Positions 1 through 5,979 of a stretch of 8,674 nucleotides of DNA are shown in pieces. Below the pieces are notes generated by a model. It saw nothing but the letters and a program-made list of their open reading frames with translations, was not told the DNA's origin and searched no databases. The position numbers were made by a program, and so were the translations under genes. The DNA is from Psychrobacter sp. GTDB taxonomy: Bacteria; Pseudomonadota; Gammaproteobacteria; Pseudomonadales; Moraxellaceae. The stretch is from NCBI GenBank assembly GCA_029256865.1, contig JARIEH010000189.1:1-8674 (forward strand), in the 5' to 3' direction. The first letter of the stretch is position 1. Each line of letters begins with the position of its first letter.

Positions 1-984
1 GAAACGATCCGCGAGTTGGTGCCAGAAGCGCGCGTAGGGGTTGCGCATGGACAAATGCAGGAGCGGCAACTTGAACAGATCATGCAGCAGTTTTATCATA
101 AAAATTTTAATGTCTTAGTTTGTACGACGATTATTGAAACTGGTATTGATGTACCCAATGCCAACACCATTATTATTGAACGTGCCGATAAATTTGGTCT
201 TGCCCAACTGCATCAGCTGCGTGGTCGTGTAGGTCGTAGCCATCATCAGGCCTACTGCTATTTACTGGTACCATCGATTAAAGGCCTTAAGGGAGACGCC
301 AAACGCAGATTACATGCGATTGAGCGCGCCAATACCTTGGGGGCAGGCTTTATGCTGGCAAGCGAAGATTTAGAAATTCGCGGGGCAGGTGAGATACTTG
401 GCAAGCAGCAAAGTGGTAATATGCAGGCCATTGGTTTTAGCTTGTATATGGACATGCTTGAGCGCGCTACCAAAGCGATTAAAGCGGGTAAAGAGCCAGA
501 TTTAAATACCCCGCTATCGCTGACCAGTGAGATTAATTTGCACAGCTCAGCATTGATACCAGAAGAGTACTTGCATGATGTGCATCAACGTTTGTTATTC
601 TACAAACGCATCAGTAATGCCGATGATAAAGGCGCATTAACGGATATTCGCACTGAAATGATAGATCGCTTTGGTACTTTGCCAGATCAAACCAAGCAGC
701 TGTTTGCCATTCACGGACTGCGCTTACAAGCGGAGCCGCTAAAGATTAATAAAATCGATGCTAATAGTAGTAGTATGACGCTAGAGTTTGCACCCGATAC
801 ACCAGTTGATGCGTTAGCCATTATTAAGTTGATTCAGTCCGATGCTCAGCGTTATCGTATGAATGGCGCGTCAGGCATACGCTATACTGATGCTGATAAG
901 CTAGGAACGGCGCAACAGCGAGTGACGGTTATTCAAGAGTTACTGAGTTATTTTAGTAAACATATAGCGGTTGAATTGACATAA
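1..984 (+). CDS. mfd: Transcription-repair coupling factor Mfd, C-terminal part (5' end outside window)
   Basis: The frame is open from base 1, so only the last 327 residues are present; the family is about 1,150 residues long. Mfd is a cytoplasmic ATP-dependent DNA translocase that removes RNA polymerase stalled at lesions and recruits UvrA for nucleotide excision repair. The fragment holds the second RecA-like motor domain: VGVAHGQM (motif IV region, residues 12-19), TTIIETGIDVPNAN (motif V, about 42-55) and QLRGRVGRS (motif VI with the arginine finger, about 72-80). The RecG/Mfd TRG region follows, with LGAGFMLASEDLEIRGAGEILG at about 115-136. The remaining roughly 120 residues match the regulatory C-terminal domain (D7) that precedes the end of Mfd. 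RecG is excluded because it lacks this C-terminal domain and its motifs differ. The frame is intact and ends in TAA. No terminator separates it from the next gene. Confidence 0.95.
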   Translation, partial: ETIRELVPEARVGVAHGQMQERQLEQIMQQFYHKNFNVLVCTTIIETGIDVPNANTIIIERADKFGLAQLHQLRGRVGRSHHQAYCYLLVPSIKGLKGDAKRRLHAIERANTLGAGFMLASEDLEIRGAGEILGKQQSGNMQAIGFSLYMDMLERATKAIKAGKEPDLNTPLSLTSEINLHSSALIPEEYLHDVHQRLLFYKRISNADDKGALTDIRTEMIDRFGTLPDQTKQLFAIHGLRLQAEPLKINKIDANSSSMTLEFAPDTPVDALAIIKLIQSDAQRYRMNGASGIRYTDADKLGTAQQRVTVIQELLSYFSKHIAVELT

Positions 985-1067
985 CTTAGTTCAACACGCC
1001 TGAGTAGATAACTGATAAAATAGTAACAATGTATACTCGACTTTTTACTTTATTAATATTTTATAAC

Positions 1068-1073
1068 AAGAGA
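1068..1073 (+). promoter_or_regulatory. Ribosome binding site deciding the HIT-gene start
   Basis: AAGAGA lies 9 nt before the ATG at 1083. An in-frame ATG at 1029 would add 18 residues (MYTRLFTLLIFY...), but it has no purine-rich site in front of it and the extra residues lack family similarity. The start at 1083 is therefore preferred. Confidence 0.5.
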
Positions 1074-1082
1074 ACCTTCATT

Positions 1083-1514
1083 ATGTTCCAACTGCATCCT
1101 AAGCTTGCCGCTGATAGTTTCTTGGTGGGTGATTTTCCATTGTCGACATGTCGTTTGATTAATGATTGCCAGTTTCCTTGGTTGATATTGGTGCCACGTG
1201 TCTCAGGCATCAAAGAGCTGTATGAGCTTTCTGAGTCTGATCAGGCGCAGTTTTTACGTGAGTCGAGCTGGTTATCAAGCCAACTTGCAAAAACTTTTCA
1301 AGCCGACAAGATGAATGTCGCGGCCCTAGGCAATCAGGTACCACAACTGCATTTCCATCACATTGTGCGTTATCAAAACGACATCCAATGGCCAAACCCA
1401 GTATGGGGTATTCCTGCTATTGCTTACACGCCTGCTGTATTGTCACAAATGCAGCAAACACTGATGATGGCGTTACGTGGTCACCACCAGATGCCATTTG
1501 ACTGGCAAATGTAG
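1083..1514 (+). CDS. HIT-family protein (histidine triad nucleotide hydrolase/transferase-like)
   Basis: This 143-residue cytoplasmic protein resembles the short HIT proteins annotated in Pseudomonas and relatives as 'HIT domain-containing protein' or 'diadenosine tetraphosphate hydrolase'. Family features are the start MFQLHPKLAAD, the core PWLILVPR (residues 32-39), NVAALGNQVPQLHFHHIVR (78-96) and the tail NPVWG (105-109). HIT enzymes hydrolyse or transfer nucleoside phosphates through the central histidine of H-x-H-x-H. Here the motif reads Q88-L-H90-F-H92-H93: the first position is Gln, while the likely nucleophile (H90) and the following His (H92) are kept. The real substrate is unknown. 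The gene starts 98 bp after mfd in the same direction, so cotranscription is possible; no convincing promoter was seen between them. It ends 36 bp before a strong terminator. Confidence 0.85.
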   Translation: MFQLHPKLAADSFLVGDFPLSTCRLINDCQFPWLILVPRVSGIKELYELSESDQAQFLRESSWLSSQLAKTFQADKMNVAALGNQVPQLHFHHIVRYQNDIQWPNPVWGIPAIAYTPAVLSQMQQTLMMALRGHHQMPFDWQM

Positions 1515-1550
1515 ACAATAAGACGAGCAAGACATCAGATACCTAAGCAC

Positions 1551-1583
1551 AAAAAAGCCAGCTATTGAATAGCTGGCTTTTTT
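1551..1583. terminator. Bidirectional rho-independent terminator between the HIT gene and fdx
   Basis: The inverted repeat GCCAGCTATT (1557-1566) / AATAGCTGGC (1568-1577) is perfect. In practice the stem is about 8 bp with a 5-nt loop. It is flanked by AAAAAA on the left and TTTTTT on the right, so it has a U-tract on both strands. It sits about 36 bp after the HIT stop codon and about 37 bp after the fdx stop codon, which fits termination of both convergent units. Confidence 0.9.
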
Positions 1584-1620
1584 ATGAAGGTCTTATTCGC
1601 AAGATTTAAGCATTTTTAGA

Positions 1621-1959
1621 TTAATGATTTTCTTTTGCATGGTTGAGCGTATATTTAGGAATTTCGATGGTTAAGTCTTCGTCCTCTAGCATGACCTGAC
1701 AGGACAGGCGCGAGTCAGGCTCTAAGCCCCAAGCACGATCAAGCAAGTCAGCTTCGATATCATCCATCTCATCCAAACTATTAAAGCCTTTGCGTACGAC
1801 CACATGACACGTAGTACATGCTTTTGACATCTCACAAGCATGTTCAATTTTGATGCCTTTTTCTAGTAGCGCTTTACATAAGTTTTGGCCAGCTTCTAGC
1901 TCGACTTCAGTGCCTTCAGGGCAAATTTCATGATGCGGTAGTATCGTAATCTTTGGCAT
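1621..1959 (-). CDS. fdx: [2Fe-2S] ferredoxin of the Isc system
   Basis: This 112-residue adrenodoxin-type ferredoxin delivers electrons to the IscS/IscU cluster-assembly complex, probably for reduction of persulfide sulfur. The cluster ligands are visible as C42-x5-C48-x2-C51 (HACEMSKACTTCH) and C87 (SRLSCQ), the same spacing and numbering as E. coli Fdx (111 residues). C13 and C28 are additional cysteines. The chosen ATG at 1959 has GGAAAG 7 nt upstream. A TTG five codons earlier would overlap that site and is rejected. It is the last gene of the operon, 109 bp after hscA, and is followed by the bidirectional terminator. The hscA-fdx gap holds a weak 6-bp inverted repeat (CTTAGT 2010-2015 / ACTAAG 2026-2031) followed on the minus strand by a T-rich stretch; partial attenuation is possible but unsupported. 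iscX, often the next gene, is absent. Confidence 0.96.
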   Translation of the reverse strand: MPKITILPHHEICPEGTEVELEAGQNLCKALLEKGIKIEHACEMSKACTTCHVVVRKGFNSLDEMDDIEADLLDRAWGLEPDSRLSCQVMLEDEDLTIEIPKYTLNHAKENH

Positions 1960-1966
1960 AAATTGT

Positions 1967-1972
1967 CTTTCC
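1967..1972 (-). promoter_or_regulatory. Ribosome binding site of fdx
   Basis: On the minus strand GGAAAG stands 7 nt before the ATG at 1959. It fixes the start at MPKITILP and rules out the upstream in-frame TTG at 1974, whose codons overlap this site. Confidence 0.65.
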
Positions 1973-2068
1973 AATGCTAATCAATTAAAAATAAAATAAA
2001 AAAGGTAAGCTTAGTAAGTAAGGTCACTAAGTTCTATTCCTAAGCGTATAAATTATTAAATGTCTCTA

Positions 2069-3946
2069 TTACCAGTCTTTAGCACTGGTACCTGCCATGC
2101 TGGCTTTGACACTTTGATTCATAATACGAGCAGCGAAGGCGTCACTATGAGGTTTAAGCTTGGCTTGTTCTGCTTCGATAAGTGCTAGGTCATCAGTGAT
2201 GAGCGTTGTTTGTAATACTTGCATTTGCTCAGCCAATGCCTGCTGTTCTTCAGAAGATAGTAATGCTGAAAACTCTTTAATGGCAGACTGTAACGCTAAT
2301 ATTTCACGCTCAGCTTCTACTTTGGTCTCGATCAAAGAGCGCGCATTTTTATCTTCTTCAGCATGCTGGAAGCCTGCCATAAGCAACTGCTCTTTTTGTT
2401 CATCTGATAGTCCATAAGAAGGCACGATTTCAATTTTGCTTTCTGTCTTAGTGGTGGTTTCTTGAGCGCTAACGGTCAGTTGTCCATTGGCATCAATGCT
2501 AAAAGTCACTTCGATACGAGCAAAGCCCGCTTTCATCGGCGGGATGCCGTATAGCTCAAAGCGTCCCAATGAGCGGTTGTTTTCGACGGTTTCGCGCTCG
2601 CCTTGAACTACGTGGATAACCATGCCAGTCTGACCATCTTGATACGTGGTAAATACTTGGCGTTTTTTGACAGGAATAGGGGTATTACGGGGAATAAGCA
2701 CTTCGACCAGACCGCCCATGGTTTCAAGTCCAAGTGAGAGTGGGGTCACATCCAATAATAAAAGGTTGTTATCACTATCACCATTCACCAATTGATGCGC
2801 CGTCTGGGCAGCCCCTAAGGCGACCACTTCATCTGGATTCAGACGGCAAAGTGGCTGCTTGGCAAAAAACTCAGTCACGACTTGTTGAACGGCAGGCATA
2901 CGCGTAGAGCCACCGACCAAAATTACTTCATCCAAATCTGCAGTAGTTAGCTTGGCATCACGCAGTACTTGCTCGCATACGCTGAGCGTGCGGCGGCTAA
3001 CAGGCTTTGCAATCGCCAACAAGTCCTCACGGCTCAACACACCTTCATAAAAGTGACCATTGACGGTGATGTCGATAGCAACTTGCTCAGCGTCAGTCAA
3101 TGCTTGTTTATAAGCTTCGGCTTGTTGTGCGAGTATCGACTTGTCATGAAGACTCACCTCTTTAGGGTCAATATCTACTTGCTTAATAAGCCAATTGGTC
3201 ATCAGGCGGTCAATATCATCACCACCTAACGCACTATTACCACCCGTTGCCAATACTTCAAAGACGCCATCTGTCAGTTTTAAAATAGAAACGTCAAAAG
3301 TTCCACCACCAAGATCATAAATTAAGTAATAGTTTTCTTTGGCATCTTTTGTGGGCTTATCGAGGCCATAGGCTACCGCTGCAGCGGTCGGCTCATTTAA
3401 TAGACGTAATACGTTGATACCTGCCGCTTGCGCTGCGTCTTTAGTGGCTTGACGCTGAGCTTCATCAAAGTAGGCAGGTACGGTGATTACCGCCCCTTCG
3501 ATACTATCAGCAGGCAATGCACTGGCTGCACGTTGCTCTAGCGCTGCTAGTATACGTGCCGATACTTCTACAGGAGATACTTCACCTTGAGCAGTGATGA
3601 ACGCTGGCATAGCATCTTTGCTGCCACTTAGCTCATAAGGATGTGAGAACTTTATATCAGCCTGACTACGACCCATGAAGCGCTTAGCCGAGATGATGGT
3701 ATTTTTTGGATCATCCGCTAAGTGTGCTAAGGCATCATAGCCGACTAATGGATTACCTGTGTTTGGGTAATAGACGACAGAAGGAAGTAGAGTGTCTGTG
3801 GTTGTGCCTGCCTCTAGTACTTGCGCCTTGCCCGAACGTACCACTGCGACCAATGAGCGTGTGGTACCAAGATCGATGCCCAAACCAAAACGATGCTGGT
3901 GAGGTTGAGCGCTTTGATTGGGTTCAGCAATTTGCAATAAAGACAT
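2069..3946 (-). CDS. hscA: Fe-S cluster assembly chaperone HscA (Hsp70 family)
   Basis: This 625-residue Hsp70 specialised for Fe-S biogenesis binds the LPPVK motif of IscU and uses ATP, with HscB as co-chaperone, to promote cluster release to acceptor proteins. The N-terminus MSLLQIAEP is HscA-specific; E. coli HscA has 616 residues. The nucleotide-binding domain shows GIDLGTTRS (23-31), SAKRFMGR (86-93, K88 equivalent to the catalytic Lys of DnaK), NEPTAAAVAYG (184-194), DLGGGTFDVS (211-220) and VGGSTRMP (344-351). The hydrophobic linker LLLLDVTPLSLG (395-406) leads into the substrate-binding domain and a helical lid (about 510-625). The phosphate loop has Arg at position 30 where most Hsp70s have Asn. 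The site before ATG 3946 is weak (GAG). A 237-bp gap to hscB contains a candidate promoter at 4077-4105, so hscA-fdx may be transcribed partly on their own. Confidence 0.97.
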   Translation of the reverse strand: MSLLQIAEPNQSAQPHQHRFGLGIDLGTTRSLVAVVRSGKAQVLEAGTTTDTLLPSVVYYPNTGNPLVGYDALAHLADDPKNTIISAKRFMGRSQADIKFSHPYELSGSKDAMPAFITAQGEVSPVEVSARILAALEQRAASALPADSIEGAVITVPAYFDEAQRQATKDAAQAAGINVLRLLNEPTAAAVAYGLDKPTKDAKENYYLIYDLGGGTFDVSILKLTDGVFEVLATGGNSALGGDDIDRLMTNWLIKQVDIDPKEVSLHDKSILAQQAEAYKQALTDAEQVAIDITVNGHFYEGVLSREDLLAIAKPVSRRTLSVCEQVLRDAKLTTADLDEVILVGGSTRMPAVQQVVTEFFAKQPLCRLNPDEVVALGAAQTAHQLVNGDSDNNLLLLDVTPLSLGLETMGGLVEVLIPRNTPIPVKKRQVFTTYQDGQTGMVIHVVQGERETVENNRSLGRFELYGIPPMKAGFARIEVTFSIDANGQLTVSAQETTTKTESKIEIVPSYGLSDEQKEQLLMAGFQHAEEDKNARSLIETKVEAEREILALQSAIKEFSALLSSEEQQALAEQMQVLQTTLITDDLALIEAEQAKLKPHSDAFAARIMNQSVKASMAGTSAKDW

Positions 3947-4029
3947 AAGATAACTCAGAGATAAAATGAATAAGTGAAATGGAGCAAATACGACCTACAC
4001 ACGCCTAAAATCTAACTGCTTTGTTCTCA

Positions 4030-4053
4030 CGCTAAAAATAGAGAAGTTTAGCG
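4030..4053 (-). other. Stem-loop in the hscA leader
   Basis: CGCTAAA (4030-4036) and TTTAGCG (4047-4053) form a perfect 7-bp stem with a 10-nt loop. It lies about 85 bp before the hscA ATG, just downstream of the candidate promoter, and would therefore be in the 5' UTR of a message started there. No T-run follows on either strand, so it does not look like a terminator. It may be an mRNA stability or processing element. Confidence 0.4.
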
Positions 4054-4076
4054 ATTAAGAGTGTTTAAAATAAGGG

Positions 4077-4105
4077 ATTATACGGTATTGGTGGCATTAT
4101 TTTAA
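4077..4105 (-). promoter_or_regulatory. Candidate sigma-70 promoter for hscA-fdx
   Basis: On the minus strand a perfect TATAAT (-10) at 4082-4077 is preceded after 17 bp by TTAAAA (4105-4100), which matches 4 of 6 positions of TTGACA. Transcription would start near 4070, leaving a leader of about 120 nt before the hscA ATG. The region is AT-rich, where chance -10 boxes are common, so only the perfect hexamer with optimal spacing and the long gap speak for it. Confidence 0.4.
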
Positions 4106-4139
4106 TCATTGCTTACGAATGACAAAAAACCCACTAGGA

Positions 4140-4153
4140 TTGTAACGTTACAA
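4140..4153. repeat. 14-bp perfect palindrome between hscB and hscA (possible operator)
   Basis: TTGTAACGTTACAA is a perfect palindrome with a central CG. One mismatched base further out, GG and CC extend the symmetry. Its centre is about 76 bp upstream of the predicted hscA transcription start, and it lies 31 bp past the hscB stop. The central CG in an AT-rich dyad resembles LacI/GntR-type operators; the cognate regulator is unknown. A short RNA hairpin is an alternative, although no U-run directly follows. Confidence 0.45.
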
Positions 4154-4183
4154 ACCTTTAGAGTTGAACTCAGTTATGAGTAT

Positions 4184-4765
4184 CTAAACATACAGATCAT
4201 CATCGTCTGAATGCTCAGCAGTGGCCACTTCATCGAGACCAATAGTAATGTCTGCGTTTAACTTTACCAAGAACTTTAACTTTTGCGTCGCATCAATCGC
4301 AGTTTGCCAGTCCTTGTCTTGGTAAGCCTTGCTAAAGCGCTCAGACTGTTTGGCTAGGCGCTCAGTAACCTGCGGATGTAGCTGTTGTAATGTCGCACGA
4401 TCTTTATCTTCAATCGCTTCATCTAAATCAATACGCATCTGCATGGCATCTTCTAAGAAGTCTAAGTCTGCAATGGAGTGCTCTAGATTTTGTGCTTGCT
4501 GTACCATATCTAGCAAATAGCTAGCACGACTATCAGCCGCACTTAACGTCTGATAAGCTTGGTTGATCAACGCTGAAGCTTGTTCAGATTGCTGTTGCGC
4601 TTGTGCGGTATTTGCTAGGTTCTTTGCGACATTATCTGGATGATAGCGCTTTTGTAGCAAACGTAGATGTTGGTCAAGATTGTCTTGATTGATTTCAAAT
4701 TGTACAGGCTGCTCAAATAAGGCAAAGAAGTTATCAAATTTTGCTTCTGAAGTGCTGTCCGTCAT
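4184..4765 (-). CDS. hscB: Fe-S cluster assembly co-chaperone HscB (J-protein)
   Basis: This 193-residue J-domain co-chaperone brings IscU to HscA and stimulates HscA ATPase activity. The J domain covers about residues 10-85, with the diagnostic YHPDNV at 41-46 (HPD 42-44). The C-terminal three-helix domain that binds IscU includes DFLEDAMQMRIDLDEAIED (102-120), matching the E. coli segment with LELREELDE, and ends near KLKFLVKLN (162-170). Compared with the roughly 171-residue E. coli protein, it has about 10 extra N-terminal residues and an acidic tail, EHSDDDDLYV. The start ATG at 4765 has AAGG (4774-4777) 8 nt upstream. The gene lies 106 bp after iscA and 237 bp before hscA, whereas hscB and hscA are usually close together. 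Confidence 0.94.
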   Translation of the reverse strand: MTDSTSEAKFDNFFALFEQPVQFEINQDNLDQHLRLLQKRYHPDNVAKNLANTAQAQQQSEQASALINQAYQTLSAADSRASYLLDMVQQAQNLEHSIADLDFLEDAMQMRIDLDEAIEDKDRATLQQLHPQVTERLAKQSERFSKAYQDKDWQTAIDATQKLKFLVKLNADITIGLDEVATAEHSDDDDLYV

Positions 4766-4791
4766 ATCATACGCCTTGCGTTTTATTTACT

Positions 4792-4842
4792 TTTTGAAGT
4801 CTTTTTAATTTTGAAAGCCTTTCTATTTTGAGAGCTCAGTAT
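4792..4842. repeat. Three imperfect 17-bp tandem repeats between iscA and hscB
   Basis: TTTTGA recurs at 4792, 4809 and 4826, exactly 17 bp apart. Units one and two agree at 12 of 17 positions. The third agrees mainly in TTTTGA and the following AGC. The repeats fill half of the 106-bp iscA-hscB gap. They may be a decayed slippage array in AT-rich DNA or a set of protein sites. I see no terminator in this gap. Confidence 0.4.
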
Positions 4843-4871
4843 ACAAAAATAACTATTGTTACGGTTGTCAT

Positions 4872-5192
4872 TTATACTGTAAAAGACTCACCGCAGCCAC
4901 ATTCGCCTTTTTGATTGGGGTTGGTGAACTTAAAGCCTTCGTTCAAGCCTTCTTTCTCATAATCCATCAACAAGCCATCCAAATACACCAAACTTTTAGG
5001 GTCAATAAAGATACTGACGTCACGGCTTTCATAGCGCGTGTCATTGTCGTCAGGCGTATCGACAAACTCTAAAACATAAGCTAAGCCTGAGCATCCCGCT
5101 GTGCGTATACCCACTCGAATACCTTCGCCTTTACCGCGATTGTCCAAAAACTCTCGGACATGCTGAGCGGCGCGTTCTGTCATTTCAATCAT
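4872..5192 (-). CDS. iscA: Iron-sulfur cluster carrier IscA (A-type)
   Basis: This A-type carrier accepts Fe-S clusters from IscU and passes them to apoproteins, notably for [4Fe-4S] maturation under aerobic conditions. With the chosen start it has 106 residues (E. coli 107). The three ligand cysteines are C34 (TAGCSG) and C98/C100 (ECGCGESF), one residue offset from E. coli C35/C99/C101. The conserved block [13 protein letters not shown] precedes the CGC. An ATG four codons upstream at 5204 would give 110 residues. The ATG at 5192 is preferred because GGGAG stands 5 nt before it and nothing purine-rich precedes 5204. The gene is separated from iscU by 233 bp that include a terminator-like hairpin, so its expression may be lower than or independent of iscRSU. 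Confidence 0.95.
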   Translation of the reverse strand: MIEMTERAAQHVREFLDNRGKGEGIRVGIRTAGCSGLAYVLEFVDTPDDNDTRYESRDVSIFIDPKSLVYLDGLLMDYEKEGLNEGFKFTNPNQKGECGCGESFTV

Positions 5193-5197
5193 GCCAA

Positions 5198-5202
5198 CTC
5201 CC
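5198..5202 (-). promoter_or_regulatory. Ribosome binding site deciding the iscA start
   Basis: On the minus strand GGGAG, which overlaps the upstream ATG at 5204-5202, lies 5 nt before ATG 5192. The upstream ATG has only AT-rich sequence before it, so translation most likely starts at 5192. Confidence 0.6.
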
Positions 5203-5206
5203 ATTG

Positions 5207-5218
5207 ATTGTTAACAAT
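5207..5218. repeat. 12-bp perfect palindrome just upstream of iscA
   Basis: ATTGTTAACAAT is a perfect dyad centred about 20 bp before the iscA start codon. In an mRNA it could form a short hairpin next to the ribosome binding site; in DNA it could be an operator half-site pair. An AT-rich palindrome of this length can arise by chance, so its function is unproven. Confidence 0.35.
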
Positions 5219-5299
5219 AAATATAAGTAAGATTCTGTATAAACAGGCAACCAAAACAACAAGCTTGCCAAAATAGTATGCTAAAAACAATCAGAAAAT

Positions 5300-5337
5300 A
5301 AAAGGTGACAATTACATAAGCGTCATTGTCACCTTTT
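5300..5337 (-). terminator. Terminator-like hairpin between iscU and iscA
   Basis: AAAAGGTGACAAT (5300-5312) pairs perfectly with ATTGTCACCTTTT (5325-5337): 13 bp with a 12-nt loop. On the minus strand the stem core GGTGACAAT/ATTGTCACC is followed by a T-rich tail (TTTTATTTT), as in an intrinsic terminator. It lies about 90 nt after the iscU stop, inside the operon. It probably causes partial termination, or blocks 3'-to-5' decay so that the iscRSU message outlives the downstream part. The 12-nt loop is longer than usual for an efficient terminator. Confidence 0.65.
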
Positions 5338-5342
5338 TAGCG

Positions 5343-5371
5343 TTAGTAGCTTTGCAAAATACTGCTACTAA
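5343..5371 (-). other. Second stem-loop in the iscU-iscA gap
   Basis: TTAGTAGC (5343-5350) and GCTACTAA (5364-5371) form a perfect 8-bp stem with a 13-nt loop, a few bases away from the terminator-like hairpin at 5300-5337. A further 7-bp pair, TTAGCGT (5337-5343) and ACGCTAA (5414-5420), encloses it and could form a larger alternative structure competing with the base of the neighbouring hairpin. Confidence 0.45.
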
Positions 5372-5425
5372 AATATTGCCATTAATATATAAGTACTTAA
5401 AAGGCCAATACTTACGCTAACAGGC

Positions 5426-5836
5426 TTAGCTGGTCGCTTCTTCTGTTGCTTCGGCAGCGCTATGTTTGCCTTTATAGTCGCTGATAGCGGCTTTAATGGC
5501 GTCTTCTGCAAGTACAGAGCAATGAACTTTTACTGGGGGTAATGCCAGCTCTTCAGCAATGTCCATATTTTTAATCTCGCCAGCTTGATCCAAGCTTTTG
5601 CCTTTGAGCCACTCAGTAACGAGTGAGCTTGATGCAATTGCTGAACCGCAGCCATAGGTTTTAAAGCGTGCATCTTCGATAATACCGTTATCATCGACTT
5701 GGATTTGTAGACGCATCACATCGCCACAAGCTGGGGCACCAACCATACCGGTTCCAACGTTTTTGGCATTTTTATCAAGATTGCCGACGTTGCGTGGATT
5801 TTCGTAATGATCAATAACTTGGTCACTATAGGCCAT
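5426..5836 (-). CDS. iscU: Fe-S cluster assembly scaffold IscU
   Basis: This 136-residue scaffold is the protein on which [2Fe-2S] clusters are built from IscS-derived sulfur and iron, and from which HscA/HscB release them. It aligns without offset to E. coli IscU (128 residues): MAYSDQVIDHYENPRNVG at the N-terminus, cluster ligands C37 (with D39, in GAPACGD), C63 (TYGCGSA) and C106 (VHCS, with H105), and the HscA recognition motif LPPVK at 99-103. The C-terminus has about eight extra residues rich in Ala, Glu and Thr. AGGAG lies 8 nt before the ATG at 5836, a strong ribosome site. It is separated from iscS by 187 bp containing several dyads and is followed by tandem hairpins. Confidence 0.98.
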   Translation of the reverse strand: MAYSDQVIDHYENPRNVGNLDKNAKNVGTGMVGAPACGDVMRLQIQVDDNGIIEDARFKTYGCGSAIASSSLVTEWLKGKSLDQAGEIKNMDIAEELALPPVKVHCSVLAEDAIKAAISDYKGKHSAAEATEEATS

Positions 5837-5857
5837 GGGGTTTTCTCCTAGTTAGAA

Positions 5858-5900
5858 GATGAGTCATCAATTACTGACTATAAATGTCTAACGACTCATC
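5858..5900 (-). other. Inverted repeat in the iscU leader
   Basis: GATGAGTC (5858-5865) and GACTCATC (5893-5900) are exact inverted copies separated by 27 bp. The left arm also forms the small palindrome GATGAGTCATC. The element lies just upstream of the iscU ribosome binding site (5845-5849) and could expose or shelter it in mRNA. The loop is long, so stability is uncertain. Confidence 0.35.
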
Positions 5901-5935
5901 GATAATTGGGGTCAAACATTTAATTAATAAAAACT

Positions 5936-5949
5936 GTATTTGCAAATAC
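5936..5949. repeat. 14-bp perfect palindrome between iscS and iscU
   Basis: GTATTTGCAAATAC is a perfect dyad about 100 bp upstream of iscU and 75 bp after iscS. It has the size and symmetry of an operator for a dimeric regulator, but no promoter with good boxes is visible near it, and an AT-rich palindrome may be fortuitous. Confidence 0.4.
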
Positions 5950-5979
5950 TGGATTTATAACTGTCTGATCAATCGTTTA

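Noticed and set aside
985..1067. Promoter for the HIT gene in the mfd-HIT gap
   Set aside because: TATAAC at 1062-1067 touches the ribosome site, and its best upstream box, TCGACT, is about 19 bp away; other pairs have poor spacing.
1029..1082. 18-residue N-terminal extension of the HIT protein
   Set aside because: There is no ribosome site before 1029, the residues are not family-like, and AAGAGA favours ATG 1083.
2010..2031. CTTAGT/ACTAAG hairpin in the hscA-fdx gap as a terminator
   Set aside because: It has only six A/T-rich pairs with a 10-nt loop; the T-rich stretch begins several bases later. Too weak to call.
2160..3948. Open frames of 80-86 codons on the plus strand opposite hscA
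   Set aside because: They are antisense to a fully conserved hscA and have cysteine- and serine-rich, non-protein-like composition. They are frame shadows.
5219..5299. Promoter directly before iscA
   Set aside because: Several TTG-type boxes and A/T-rich hexamers exist, but none combines a good -35, -10 and 16-18 bp spacing. A start here remains possible but is not supported.
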